DNA from: Vombatus ursinus
Taxonomy: Eukaryota > Chordata > Mammalia > Diprotodontia > Vombatidae
Assembly: GCF_900497805.2 (NCBI RefSeq)
Contig: NW_020948739.1
Span: 13,546,890-13,610,889 of the forward strand
Direction of reading: 5' to 3'
Length of the DNA: 64,000 nt
Shown here in pieces: positions 31,501-42,932 of this stretch. A program made the translations under genes and the position numbers. The notes under the pieces were generated by a model that was not told the origin of the DNA, ran no database searches, and saw only the letters and a program-made list of their open reading frames with translations. Positions within the stretch are counted from its first letter, which is position 1; every line of letters begins with the position of its first letter.

Positions 31501-32689
31501 AGAATACTTAAAAGACCAGAGAAAGTCCTCAGGTACATTATGCAAACTCTAAAAAAGTTTTTCAGAAAGTCATGATTAAGAATCAAAGAGGGAGTAAAAA
31601 GGTTGAGATTTGTACCAGTAAAGGGATTATTCACACCTTTGAGATAATGGTTAAATCAAAGCATCAGAATTAATGCATGTGCTATAGATATCTTCTAGGG
31701 AGAGATAACTATCAAACTTTTAAAAGTTTAGTACTTGTCTTCTCTTCATTGGGCTTTTTAGTGAAGAGATCGAGCTACGTAGATTCAGAATAATTCAGCA
31801 TGCATTTATTATTTACTTTGTATATTTTAAAGCTATAAAATAAAATGTTTAACAGAATTCTTAGATTGTTCTAGAGACATCTTGAAGAATAGTTTGATAA
31901 CAAGTAAAATTTTATGGCTTGCTTGTTTGAACTGAAACTATAGAAAGTTATTCATTGTCAGTGCTATCCAGTTTTTGCTACTGGACATTTTGGATTTAGT
32001 ACACCCTGAGAGTGACCCAAATGAGGTGTGAGGAGTCAGGTTATTGAAAAAACACGTAAATATACCCCCACTGTCACTTTCCCACAACACAAAACTATGC
32101 TTCTGGCCTAATGTTTAGCTAATATTTACCCTCTGGGCCAAAGTGCTGCAAATCTGGCCAGTTTATAGTCTCTGATCTTAAGCAAAAAAAAAAAAATGAA
32201 GAATTATTTGAAGGGTTTTTGCTTCCAGTTTGTAACTTAAGACAGATATAAAAGGTATACACTTGATCTCAGGCATGCTTAGTTTCTCTTTCTATCCATT
32301 CAGCAAAATAGATGGTATGTTCCTCTCTCATTAGTGATATAGGAAAACTGGAAGGAAGTGCTAGAAGAGGAATGAATGGAAGTAGGAAAGATCAGCAAAT
32401 ATATTACAGATCAAATGTGGTCTGGGAAAAGATGAGAAAATGCATCTTCCTTCCTTCTCTGCAGAGATAGGAGACCATGGGTATAGCACATAGCATAACG
32501 TCACTCTGTTAATGTGTTTGGTTAGTTTTGATGAACGGCTCCCCTCCCCCTTTCTTTTTTATTCTTTGTTTTAAAGATGCTAATTGGGGAAGGGGGGATA
32601 TATTCTGAAATGAAGGTGATATAAAAACAAGATATAAACAAATTTTTATTCTATATTATGGGGTCGAATAGACTAAATATTTTAGTACC
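31501..32689. other. Unassigned, largely repeat-free sequence
   Basis: No family recognised. Short A- and T-rich runs only. Confidence 0.45.
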
Positions 32690-32975
32690 TCTTTTTTTCC
32701 CATTGTATTTGAATTTATTTTAAACTTAAATACAAAATAAGAAATGGAAAAAAATTGCTATGTATATAACAGAACATAAGAGATGATTCAATATAAAGCA
32801 ATAAATTTCCATTTCAACAAAACCAATATAATAAATGCTACACATTACTTTCAAAGCTGTCCATCTTTTCTTTGCTTACTTGCATGTTTTCTTTTGTCCT
32901 CTGCTATGTACTTTTTACTTTATTTTTTCCCCTTTCCTTCCCCCCCTCCCAAGAAGGCTACAATTATGCATGGAT

Positions 32976-33008
<33 letters not shown>

Positions 33009-33680
33009 TATACACAAATACATATATATGCATAGATATCTATAAACATACACATAAAAATACTCAAACACACATATGTAAGACCATATTATGCTTATTT
33101 CCACTTGTCATCTGTTTCTCTACAGGTAGATAGCATCTTCCTTTATGAGTTTAAATCTTTCCATATTTTTCTAAATCCACCAACTCATCATTTCCTATGC
33201 CACAGTAGTATTCTGATCCAATCGTATTTTTTCTGAGAGATTGTCTATGACAGTTTTCTTCCCCAATTTTTCTGTATTCTCTCTATTCTTGGCTATATAG
33301 GTTTTATTTATACAGGAAAATTTTAATTTAAAATAATCTAAATTATCCCTTTTATACTTCAACACTGCTTTCACCTTATAATATGGTTTAAGGTCTAACA
33401 CTACTGAATCTAGTTCCTTCACATCTTTTTCCCCTGGTTTCCTTGAAGTTCCTGACCCCCTGCTCTTCCAAATGAACCCTGTTATTATTTTTTTCTGAAT
33501 CAGTAAGATAATTTTTTAGTAATTTATTTGGGATGGTATTACATAAATAGACTAGGTAAGTTGTCATTTTTTATTATATTAGCTTTACCTACCCATGCAC
33601 AATAAATAGTGCTCCAATTATTCAGATGTAACTTTGTATAAAAGATGTTTTGTATTAGTACCTCTTCCTAAAGGAATTTT
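32690..33680 (-). mobile_element. L1 LINE, degraded composite
   Basis: Antisense 3' UTR ('ttccttccccccctcccaag', 'ccatattatgcttatttcc'), ORF2 end ('tcatttcctatgccacagta') and more 5' ORF2 ('ggatggtattacataaatag', 'tattatattagctttaccta'), with internal deletions. Confidence 0.7.
32976..33002 (+). repeat. (CA)n microsatellite inside L1
   Basis: About 13 CA units. Confidence 0.9.
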
Positions 33681-34011
33681 TAAATTGGAATAAAATCTCA
33701 AACAGCACTATAATTCTTTGAACCACTTTATCCAGGCTAACAATAAACAAATTAATTAACAAAATAATATAATTAGTTTGAAATTGCACCAGAAAATGAA
33801 AATAATGGCATTATGACAAAAGAGATTTCCAATAGTTCAGAATCAAGATGATTCAAGACCAGATTTATTAAGCTGAGGCACAGAAAACATTTATGTATGT
33901 GAGTGTTGAAATGTTGTTGATGATCAGTGAGGAATTCTGACAAAGGAGAGAGGTGCTGAAGTATTAGGCACCTGCAGAAGGCCTAATTGTCCAAAGAAAG
34001 GAAGTAGTCGG
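33681..34011. other. Unassigned AT-rich sequence
   Basis: No repeat or gene recognised. Confidence 0.5.
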
Positions 34012-34165
34012 ATTCAATCAATCAACAAACATTTATTAAATAGCTATTATCTGCCAGGCACTGTGCTAGGTACTGGAGATACAAATACAAAAAATAAAAT
34101 AATATCTGCTCTCAAGCTCTATACGCTGGCAAATATTCATACTACAAACAGGTAAGATTAGTGTT
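34012..34165 (-). mobile_element. L2 LINE 3' fragment
   Basis: Antisense terminus: 'tatctgccaggcactgtgct', 'aggtactggagatacaaata', 'tctgctctcaagctctat'. Confidence 0.8.
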
Positions 34166-34704
34166 AGTACATGGGACAATACTGGAATTTATTATTACAT
34201 GTTGATTAAAAGGAAAGAGTGATAGAGTCCGTGTCAACATGGGATCATTAAAGGCCCATGAAGAAAATCTGTGATTCTCTATTATTCTAGGCTAACCTTA
34301 TTTCTCTTTTTACTATTTACAAAACTATGTAAATATCAAGAGTATGTCATAGGCAATTTCTACCTAAATTTCGGCCAGGCCTTTTCCAAAATCCTTCCCA
34401 GTATCCTTGTGATTAAGATGGAAATGTGTAGACTGGCAGATGGCATAGCTATCTCAATTTCAGTAGATTGATCAATAGGAATCGGAGAATTTCGAGGCAT
34501 ATTTTCACATATATGAGCTGTTTTCTGCCCTGGTCAGGACACATTTAGAGCACTGCCTGCAGTTCTTGGCATCTCATTTTAGGAAGGAAATTGACAAGTA
34601 CAGGTTTGCCTAGAGGACAGCAATAAGCATAGTAACTATTCATAGCAGGATAAATTGAAGGGACTAGTCTGGAGAAGACTTAGGGTCAACATTGAATTCA
34701 ACAC

Positions 34705-34875
34705 TTAAATCCACAAACGTTTTGTTACCTACTGTTGTCCTAGGTACTTGGGAATATGACAATGAAAAGCAAGATAGCCCTTGCTCTCAAGGAACTTAAA
34801 ATCTTTTTGAGAAGATGAGATGTCTACACAAACAATTATAATACAGATTAGAATGAGATTAGTGGATCAGGGAGA
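34705..34875 (-). mobile_element. L2 LINE 3' fragment inside CR1
   Basis: Antisense: 'aggtacttgggaatatgaca', 'cccttgctctcaaggaactt'. Confidence 0.7.
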
Positions 34876-35044
34876 GTTCAGTTGATGAAACATTCTGTCT
34901 AGCTCCTGACAGAGAAATAATAGACTCAGAGTGCCAACATTATTGGGAAGTATATTTTGGCTCAGCACAGGAAAGAACTTCCTAACACTCGGAGCTATCA
35001 CAAAATAGAATGGTGTGCCTTGAGAGGTATCACTGGACTTGTAA

Positions 35045-35125
35045 TGTCCCTAAAAACAGGAACTTTCTCTTCCTCCTTTTTCTTGTACTTGGCACAGTGC
35101 CCTGAATGTAATAGGCTCTTAGGAT
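35045..35125 (+). mobile_element. L2 LINE 3' terminus inside CR1
   Basis: 'aaaaacaggaactttctctt', 'cttggcacagtgccctgaat', 'aataggctctta'. Confidence 0.6.
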
Positions 35126-35300
35126 CAAAAATGTAATTCTGGAAGGGGCCTCCAAGGCCATCCTGTCCAACCACTTCTTTTCATGAATGAGAAAACTGAG
35201 GTCTAGGTTAGTAAAGTTACTTGCCTAAAAAGCAGGATTTTTAGCACAGGTCCTCTGACTCTAGACCCATGCTTTTTCCCACTGTCATAATTGTTTGTGG
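35126..35300 (-). mobile_element. MIR3 SINE inside CR1
   Basis: Antisense L3-type tail ('tctggaaggggcctccaagg') plus CORE ('atgagaaaactgaggtctag'). Confidence 0.75.
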
Positions 35301-35544
35301 GACTGAATTAGAGTCAATTGGATTATCAATTGAATGACCCCTATGGGGAGATTTTCTAGAGCGAAGGGTTGAGCTTGGTGATTTCTAAGGACCTTTACAA
35401 TTCTGAGAGTCTAGGATTCAATTCTGTGCTTAGTCACAAAAATAGAACTTTACAGCCTTTTTTGTGTCATAGGAAGAGAAGGGAAGGGAAGAAAGGGAAC
35501 AAGCATTTATTAAGGGCCTAGTCTGTGCCCCACTCTTCTTCCTC

Positions 35545-35757
35545 ACTGTGACCTCCAATCCTTTGACCTCTCTATTCTTTCCCAGGTCATCTCTCCTACA
35601 CTAGCCACTCTCCCCTCCTCCTCCTCTTCCTCCTCCTCCTCCTCCTCCTCTTCTTCTTCTTCTTCTTCTTCTTCTTCCCATCTTGAACCCTTGGTGAACC
35701 AATTCAACTCTATGCTGTACTGCTTTCTTAAATTCCTAATCCCCTTGTATCCCTGCC
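35545..35757 (+). mobile_element. L2 LINE fragment with expanded trinucleotide tract
   Basis: Sense, pyrimidine-rich L2-like ORF2 or 3' UTR ('ctcctacactagccactctc', 'ttaaattcctaatcccctt'). Weak assignment. Confidence 0.4.
35614..35678 (+). repeat. (TCC)n/(TTC)n microsatellite
   Basis: Compound trinucleotide tract of about 65 bp. Confidence 0.95.
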
Positions 35758-35945
35758 CAGCAAGGAGGTTACAATCTTGAGACCCCTCCTGAGAATAATG
35801 CTTTTAAATGCATAAAAGAAAATATATAAGGTTACAAAGAAAATCAATTACATCAAAATAAAGCTAATTAAAATATAGCTATTTAACATAGCTAATTAAA
35901 GAACAAACAAACAAAATAAGTTCCTAGACTCTAGGCTAGTAATCT
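35758..35945 (+). mobile_element. hAT (Charlie-like) fragment
   Basis: 'gagacccctcctgagaataa', 'tttaaatgcataaaagaaaa', 'ataaggttacaaagaaaatc'. Same family as 12933-13133; degraded ends. Confidence 0.7.
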
Positions 35946-36231
35946 GTGCAACCAAATGGTCTCCACTTATAGACTAGGTCACCATTTTTCCAGGATGTTA
36001 TGTTTATTGTCAGTAAGCAGTTATCTTCTGTTCGCCATCAGACTATGAATCAAAAAGATGTCCTCTTTCTAGAATAACTATAAATAGCCTAATATATTGT
36101 ATTATTAAAGATAAATTTCAATCTTTGTTTTTGAAATGTTATAGGTTCAATTATCAAATTGTCTCTTCATGATTCTGTATAATATTTATACCATGACCAA
36201 TAAATTTATACATACATACATACACATGATA
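35946..36231. other. Unassigned sequence
   Basis: No repeat or gene recognised. Confidence 0.45.
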
Positions 36232-36412
36232 CAGTGAGAAAAAGCACTGGGTCTAAAATAAAAGGGTGTGGGATAAAAATCCTGCCTCTGCCTCTCACTA
36301 TCTGTGTGATCTTGGGCAAGTAACTTAACCAACCTAGACCTCAGTTGTCTCAGGTGTGAAATGAAGTGGTTGGATTAAATGGCCGCCATAATTCCTTCTA
36401 GCTCTAATTTTT
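36232..36412 (+). mobile_element. MIR3 SINE
   Basis: 'atctgtgtgatcttgggcaa', 'agtggttggattaaatggcc', 'tccttctagctctaattt'. Confidence 0.8.
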
Positions 36413-37289
36413 TTATCCCAAGTGCCTATTATGTTCACAAAAGTCCTTTCCATCTCTAAATCTATACTACTATGAATGCTTTCCTTTTATAAATAAAAAT
36501 TGAAGGTCCATTGAGGTTGTTTTCCAAGGTCACCTGGCTAACGTGTGCATTCCAAAGTGATTTTGAAAAAGGTAATCAAACCAGTGAACAAAATATGCTT
36601 CGATGTGGGATGATAGTTCCCTAGGAAGAAGATGAATGACAAGTCAATCTTTGCAAAGTCATTCAGCTCTGGTGAGGCAGAAAATGTCGACATCAACCTG
36701 ATCTGACCTTTCAAACAAAACAGAGCATACTTATTCCCTGATATTTTTTCCCCTAAGATGATAACTTTCTACTATGTTGAAATAGTGAGGAAGAACAGTG
36801 ACAACTTTAAGTACCGCATGCAGATACTATACAGATATATCTAAGCCATTGTTTTCAGGAAGGCTATTATTTCATTTTAAGTTGAACTATTATTAATGCA
36901 TCCTCCTAACTGCAGATGGAATGACAACCCTTTCCTATTCATCTTCTCCTCTGGAAGCCAGAGAGCTTTCTTTCATTTTGATTAGTGAGTACTGTTGTAC
37001 TGTCATGGGTTTTTTTGGTAGTAATGATATAAAAAGGTAAAGTGCAAAGTTGACCCTCAGCAACAAAAACAACTAACATTTATTATTGGCAATTATCATA
37101 TTTGTGGCAAAGCCCTAATACAAGCAGAAGCTGTCTTTGGTTCTTGTCTATCAGAGCTTAAATATAAATCTAACTTCTAGTGTCTGGTTTCCTCTTCCTT
37201 TCACTTATCTGATTAGACTTCAGACACAATTTCCTGTCAGATACCTACTAGTAGGTGCCCCCTTCTCCATGTCGATAACTAATTAACAT
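36413..37289. other. Mostly unassigned sequence
   Basis: 36440-36550 may be a diverged antisense MIR-family piece ('aaggtcacctggctaacgtg'). The rest is unrecognised. Confidence 0.4.
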
Positions 37290-37466
37290 GCTCTCTTTCC
37301 TCAAATTTCTTTGCTTTTATGTATTTCCACATTTTGTATCCTCCAATAGAAAGTAAACTCCTTGAGGGCAGGATCTGTTTCTCTTCTGTCTCCATATCTC
37401 TAGTGCCTAGCACAGAGCCTGTCATACTATAGGCATTTAAGAAATATTTGTTGCGTTGGATTGGAT
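37290..37466 (+). mobile_element. L2 LINE 3' end
   Basis: 'agtaaactccttgagggcag', 'ctagtgcctagcacagagcc', 'gaaatatttgttg'. Confidence 0.85.
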
Positions 37467-37620
37467 TAGACAAGTCAGTTACCCTCTCTGGGTTCAAATT
37501 TCCTTATCAATAAAATGGAGATTATAATAACACCTATCTCAATGAGTTGTCTTGAGAATCAAATGGGATAATGTCTGCAAGACACTTTAGGTACTATGTA
37601 AATGTGACCCATTGTTGTCA
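37467..37620 (+). mobile_element. MIR SINE 3' two-thirds
   Basis: 'caagtcagttaccctctctg', 'ccttatcaataaaatggaga', 'gagaatcaaatgggataatg'. Confidence 0.8.
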
Positions 37621-37864
37621 TTTGTTACTGTCATGATTGTTTTCTTGTCTTTTCACTCTCATTTTTTTCTTTCCCATCATCAAGAATTTGAATATAAATT
37701 ATGTTTATATTTAATATACACATATATATTTTCCCTGTGTAACCTGGTACATTTGCATAAGACTTTCCTCATTGGTGGAGAGAATGAATATTCAATATTC
37801 CCCTCCCTCCCTTTACACTACCAATTGGAACTGTCCAAAATGCCTATTAAGTTCATATGGAAGT

Positions 37865-38040
37865 AAGATCATAGATCTAGAATTAGAAGTGACCTCAAAG
37901 GCCATCTAATCCAATTCCCATATTTTACAGATGAGGACACTAAGGCCTGAGGAAGCTAAATGACTTGTCCAAGGTCATTATACAAGTAGTTACTTAAGAT
38001 CACAGGTGGGATTTGTGTCCATGTCCTCTGACTCTAAGGC
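37865..38040 (-). mobile_element. MIR3 SINE
   Basis: Antisense L3-type tail ('gatcatagatctagaattag', 'ctcaaaggccatctaatcc') and CORE ('ttttacagatgaggacacta'). Confidence 0.85.
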
Positions 38041-38256
38041 AAGAGTTCTTAATCTGGAGTCCATGAATAGATTTCAGAGATTCCATGAAAGTGAATAGGA
38101 AAAGCAAATTATGTCTTTATTTTAATATACTATAACTAGTTTCCTTTGTAAACCTATGCATTTATTCATTTAAAACCTTTATTGTGAGGAGTCCATAAGT
38201 TTCACCAGACTGCCAAAGGGATCCCCGACACAAAAAAAGGTTAAGAATCCCTACTT
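38041..38256 (-). mobile_element. Non-autonomous hAT element, near full length
   Basis: Terminal repeats 'agagttcttaatctgg' and 'aggttaagaatccct'. The interior is antisense to the copy at 12933 ('gagtccataagtttcaccag'). Confidence 0.8.
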
Positions 38257-38299
38257 CAGAGCCAATATTTTTTTTCACTGATCTTCAGACAAAGCCAGA

Positions 38300-38400
38300 A
38301 TGACTTAATGAATTCAATACAAGTCTCACTATGTGCTAGGCACAATGCTAAACTCTAAGAACAGAGGCGAAATAGAAAACAAACAAAAACAGAACCGACT
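38300..38400 (-). mobile_element. L2 LINE 3' fragment
   Basis: Antisense: 'tcactatgtgctaggcacaa', 'tgctaaactctaagaacag'. Confidence 0.65.
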
Positions 38401-38962
38401 GCCGAGGTGGTAGTGGGGAGTGAGATACCGTATAAATAATAGTGTACACATGATAATTTATCATAGAAGGAATTCATATTTTGCTATAAGTTGAACTAGC
38501 TGCCTTGTGTGAGGTCCCTTTTCTAACGCAGAGTTTGTGATTCTCTAAATTAGGAGCTGGCAATCTGCATGACACACAGGCCTCAGCTTAGCGGGTGAAA
38601 CTATTTAGGCTGAAGAGCTGATATGAAAGTGATTGACATGGAGAGCATGAAGGTAGCTTTGGGGAGCCTTGCTGCTAGAAAGACAGGCAGGCAGCATCAA
38701 AAGGTCCAACTACTATGGTGTAGCTGCATTAGCTCCAGTGCTTTTTTGGTCCACGTACCCCCAGCTTTTGTGGTTACAAATCCATCAATATCCCATTGTC
38801 ACAGAATCACAGCCACAGAGGGAGATAGTGGATGAAGGACATTTGTAAAAAGAAAAATAGTTTTTAAATTATAGACCTAAAACACCTAAACAAATGTGAA
38901 TCCTAATATACAAATCCTAAAAAACATGAAAGAGCAATGAAATCCATAAAATAATAAATATA
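38401..38962. other. Unassigned sequence
   Basis: A possible L3-type tail at 38495-38545; otherwise nothing recognised. The 70-codon frame at 38623 is unsupported. Confidence 0.4.
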
Positions 38963-39478
38963 TATGATGAACAAGTTGAGGTATATGATTGTGATGGACT
39001 ACTACTGTGCAATAAGAAATGATGAGCGCAATGATCTTAGAAAAACATGGAAAGACTTGCATGAAATAATAAAGAATGAAATGAGCAGAACAAAGAGAAC
39101 ATTGTATACAATAACAGCAATATTGTTTTAAGAATGACTTTGAGTGACTAAGTTACTTTGTCTATTTTAAACACTCAAATTAACTATAAAGGACATAGGA
39201 AGAAGTTTGTTATCTGCATCCAGAGTAAAAACTGATAAATAGAAGTATGTATAGAATAATTTTACATATATATACCTATTTGTATCTAATGGTAACTATA
39301 TCTGGGGTGGGTGGGGGAAGAAAAAAAATTTACATGATAATTTTGTTGTATATTTTAAAGGAATAGCAAGTGGTGCATTGTAGATTTGCAGTTTCATGTA
39401 CAACCATCTTTTTTTGTACTATTATAAAAATGCTTGTTTTATTCCATAAATTAAAATAAAATAAAAAGGGAAAAATAA
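38963..39478 (+). mobile_element. L1 LINE 3' end
   Basis: Continuous ORF2 end and 3' UTR: 'gcaataagaaatgatgagcg', 'gtatacaataacagcaatat', 'aatagcaagtggtgcattgt', A-rich end. This intact stretch shows how the twin-primed copy at 7-9 kb should be ordered. Confidence 0.88.
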
Positions 39479-39640
39479 AAAAAGAATGTGCATGATTTAG
39501 AGTTTAACAAAAATATGTGAAGTAATAACAAATTCATCCTCTTTACTTACTCGTCCCCCAATTTTCACTGTATGCATCCTAGGTTTATTATTTTATATAG
39601 TATCATATATATGTATCTATATATGTTTTACATATAGTTC

Positions 39641-39826
39641 TTTTGATTCTAATTTCATTCTGCATCACTTCCTGTGTCTTTTTTTATATTTTTCATTTCT
39701 TATGGTACAACAGTTCTTTACATTCATACACAATTTATTCGGCCATTCTATAATTGGGAAATACAAGGTCTTTCCAGTCTTTTGCTATTGCAAATGACAT
39801 TGCTAAAATATTTTTATAAGCATATT
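39641..39826 (-). mobile_element. L1 LINE ORF2 C-terminal fragment
   Basis: Antisense: 'atttcttatggtacaacagt', 'ggccattctataattgggaa'. Diverged. Confidence 0.6.
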
Positions 39827-39839
39827 AATAATATCATCA

Positions 39840-39960
39840 AGGAAAGGCAATGATAATGATGAGAAAACGTACCAAGATTTCTGGCATGCAGCTAAAGTAT
39901 TCCTCAGAGGAAAAATCATATCACCAAAAACATATGTTAGCAAAATTTTTGAAATATTGT
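39840..39960 (+). mobile_element. L1 LINE ORF2 fragment
   Basis: 'gcagctaaagtattcctcag' then 'aggaaaaatcatatcacc': the L1 'AAKAVLRGKIIS' neighbourhood at the start of the RT domain. Confidence 0.6.
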
Positions 39961-40084
39961 AGTCATGTTTGTCCTTCCCTCATCCTTCTCTGTCTTCCCC
40001 TAGACAAACAACTTGAATTCCTTCAACCGATCCTTGTGTGATTTAGTATGAATCATCTCATAATCCTGAAGGGCAATTAGATTG

Positions 40085-40470
40085 TGAAGGACCTTGATTC
40101 TATGAAGGTCCATGGGGCATGTTTAACCTAGAGAAAAGCAGACTCAAGGCGCATGTTATACCTATATTCAAATATTTGAAGGGTTGCTCTGTAGAGGATG
40201 GATTAGATTTCAGTTTGATCTAGGAACAAATTGCAGAGAGGTAGATTTAAGGTTGACGTCAGGAAAAACTTTCTAGCAATTAGAGTTGTCCAAAAGTAGG
40301 TTAGAGCTGCCTCAAGAGATGATGGGTTCTTCCTCATTAGAGGTCTTCTGGCAGAGGCAAGACAGACTACTCGTTGGGGATGTTACATTGGGGATTCCTT
40401 TTGTGTATAGATAGGTGGGCTTAGATGGCCCCTGAAGTCCTTCTAACTCTTAAATTCTATGATCCTGTAA
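40085..40470 (+). mobile_element. CR1/L3 LINE 3' end
   Basis: 'aacctagagaaaagcagact', 'aatatttgaagggttgctct', 'gacgtcaggaaaaactttct', 'aattctatgatcctg': the ORF2 end and 3' UTR, ending in the octamer-like CR1 motif. Confidence 0.85.
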
Positions 40471-40474
40471 TCTT

Positions 40475-40742
40475 TTGGAGGTACTCCAGCTTGTCAATAT
40501 CCTTCCTAAAGTGAATTGTATGGAGCTGGATGCAATATAGCACACCTAGTCTGATCAAGGCAAATTAGAACAAGACAAAACTTGTTTTTGCTGTTTGTTA
40601 GGCTTCCACTAATAATGTCGAAAATAGCATTAACTTTTGTGAAAGGAGATGCTGACTGCCTTATCATGTTATTGTGCCTAATGCATTGATATGTGAAAAA
40701 GTTTCCATTAATTTCTAGATTTGCCCCATGCCTAAACACACA

Positions 40743-40794
<52 letters not shown>

Positions 40795-40960
40795 CATCCT
40801 CGCCCAATCTGATACTTGTGTATAGCACCATTTCTGGGATCATTCCCCCAGTTTCTACTGGAATTAGCAGTCTGGGTCCTCAGAGAGTAGTTCCTATTAC
40901 TTAGGGATCTAGGGGTAATCCTATGGGTGGTTATTTTCCTAATATTGAAACTCAAAGGCC
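40475..40960 (-). mobile_element. CR1/L3 LINE fragment with (CA)n
   Basis: Antisense post-RT region: 'gtactccagcttgtcaatat', 'gcacacctagtctgatcaag'. Possibly continues at 42090-42345 beyond an unassigned block. Confidence 0.6.
40737..40792 (+). repeat. (CA)n microsatellite
   Basis: About 28 CA units. It produces the Cys-Val run in the minus-strand 149-codon frame, which is therefore not a gene. Confidence 0.95.
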
Positions 40961-42089
40961 CCCACCAGTGTGTTTTTTCTTAGTTATACAGTAGACTCAG
41001 TTCCTTAGAAAAGAAATGATATGGCAAGAATAGTACTTAAAAAATGTTTTCCCCTTACCCTCTCAAAAAAATCTCCAACAACTGTGGCTCATTTTCCCAC
41101 AAATACACATACACAAAATCTGTGGAAGAGTGGGCGTAACCTTAAGGTACAATAGTCATCATGCACATATGAAGAAAACACACATGATCAAGGCAACTCA
41201 CAACTCAGGAACTTCAAGGCCTTGATATTTTTTTTCTCTCTAGAGGGTTCTCAAGTTAACTTTGGAGCATGACATTGGTGGTAGATGAATGACTCCACTG
41301 CACAGTTGGACAGACTCCTGGGACAGCATTGTGTCTCCACTAAATGGGTCAGTTCATTTCTAAGATGGACCAAATGGGTCTTCTAACTGTGGAGATGCCT
41401 CACTGGGCTCAGCTGCTTCTGGTCTTGACTAGATGGGCTGCTCAGCCTCTGGTTTGCTGCCAGACTGGGCCAGGAACATCACTATGCCACCAAGCAGCTT
41501 CTCTTGGACTATGACAAGGAGTATGTTCACCTGCTGAACTCTTTCTAAGGTTCATTGTCTCTGCTGGATTGGATGATTCACTGTACTCATTCTTTTATGG
41601 GCTGCTATAGTCCTTACTATGTCCCACGGGATTTGGGGGTTTTTGGTGTTTTTTTTCTTTTTGGCTGTAATGTTCAGGTACTCATTTTAGCAAAGGCAGT
41701 GAAGCTCAGCCTAGTACTGACAGAAGCCTCTCCTCTCTGATTCCTTCAGAGCCTCAGCTATAGGTTTGTCACTTTTAGGCAGAAGTTGAGAATTCTGACC
41801 TCTCCTGTTTGACAGTTCATCCTGGTTCAGAAATAACTTACATCATATCTAGATTTTGCTTTTATTTATGATGATCAGCCAAGTTATACTTCCCAATCTC
41901 CAGTTTGACCTGTTGCAGATAAGTGATTGGGAAGAAAGTATCCAATCAGTCTCTTCCCTGGAGCACATTCATCTCTTGTTGAACTTTTCATATGAAATTG
42001 AGCTATTCAAGCCTCAGGACCTTTCTAAGATGTTAAATATTGCCTTTACACTTGAAAGACCTTCTCCTTTACATTGAAATGTCTCTGCT
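40961..42089. other. Unassigned ~1.1-kb block between CR1 pieces
   Basis: No family recognised. Flanked by antisense CR1/L3 on both sides, so it may be an insertion. Two 60-73-codon frames without support. Confidence 0.35.
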
Positions 42090-42345
42090 CCTTAGGACTT
42101 AAAACTTTGTAGTCTAAATGGGGTGCTTCTTTAGATGCACAACAATTTCTTTTAAAAACCCAAATGTGAAATTTACATTTATCCCCATTAAATTTCATTG
42201 TCTTCTAGTCATTCTAGTTTGCCAAAATATCTGTAGACCTCTAGTTCTATCATCTATTATATCATTTACCTTTTCCAGCTTGACATAATATGCAAAGTTG
42301 GTAAGCAGGAGTTATGATAAATTACCTACTTATGCAAAAACATTT
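42090..42345 (-). mobile_element. CR1/L3 LINE reverse-transcriptase fragment
   Basis: Antisense: 'tttatccccattaaatttca', 'cttgacataatatgcaaagt'; the minus strand matches the region just after the CR1 'FADD' motif. Confidence 0.65.
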
Positions 42346-42639
42346 TATTAGATCTAATTCAAGAGTTACAACAGGTTAGATAAGAATTTTAAAGTTGAAT
42401 AGATAAAATCAGAACTAAACCTTAGGAAAAGTGTTCCTTCTTCAAAACGGAATAAAATTAACTGCATAAAGTATGAAATGAATGGTATAAACAGCTTAAC
42501 AAATGGCAATAGTCACATCATGTAGCTAAAAAGAATCTGCAAATAGCTTTAGTCATGTTTAAAAGTACATTATTTGGCCTGAAACTCCTAATTAGTTAGT
42601 ATGTGTTGCTTATATATTGTCACTCAAGGGAATAATTAA
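42346..42639. other. Unassigned AT-rich sequence
   Basis: No repeat or gene recognised. Confidence 0.45.
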
Positions 42640-42932
42640 AGGCTTATTGCACATTATACCCCTTCTTGCACTCTAATTTCTAGCCAAATTGGCCTTCTTG
42701 CTATTCTCTGAACTCTACACTCTATCTCCTTCTTCTATTATCTTTGCATAGACTTTCCTCCATAATTGGATTCCCTCCTGTACTCCCTTCTGACCTCTGC
42801 TTCTTAGAACACCTAGAATTATATTTCATATCTCCTCTATGCTTTCACTTATTCAACCTTCTGCTTCTTAGAATCTTGAGATTTCCCTAGAAATTCCTCT
42901 TTAAATTATCCTTGAAGTCTTAATCCATTAGT
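42640..42932 (+). mobile_element. L2 LINE ORF2 end/3' UTR
   Basis: 'ggccttcttgctattctctg', 'cactctatctccttcttcta', 'tttgcatagactttcctcc'. Confidence 0.65.

Larger units (their letters stand above)
34215..35425 (+). mobile_element. CR1/L3 LINE with nested repeats
   Basis: Part of the reverse transcriptase is readable at 34335-34440 ('FYLNFGQAFSKILPSILVIK', equivalent to the CR1 'YLDFSKAFD' core). The post-RT region follows at 34530-34700 and 34885-35040 ('cctaacactcggagctatca'). The 3' end is at 35340-35425 ('acctttacaattctgagagt', 'taggattca'). Interrupted by L2 (34705-34875), an L2 terminus (35045-35125) and MIR3 (35126-35300). No intact frame. Confidence 0.7.

Noticed and set aside
40506-40955. 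149-codon minus-strand frame, the longest in the window
   Set aside because: Its middle is a Cys-Val run created by a (CA)n microsatellite, and the flanks are CR1 remnants.
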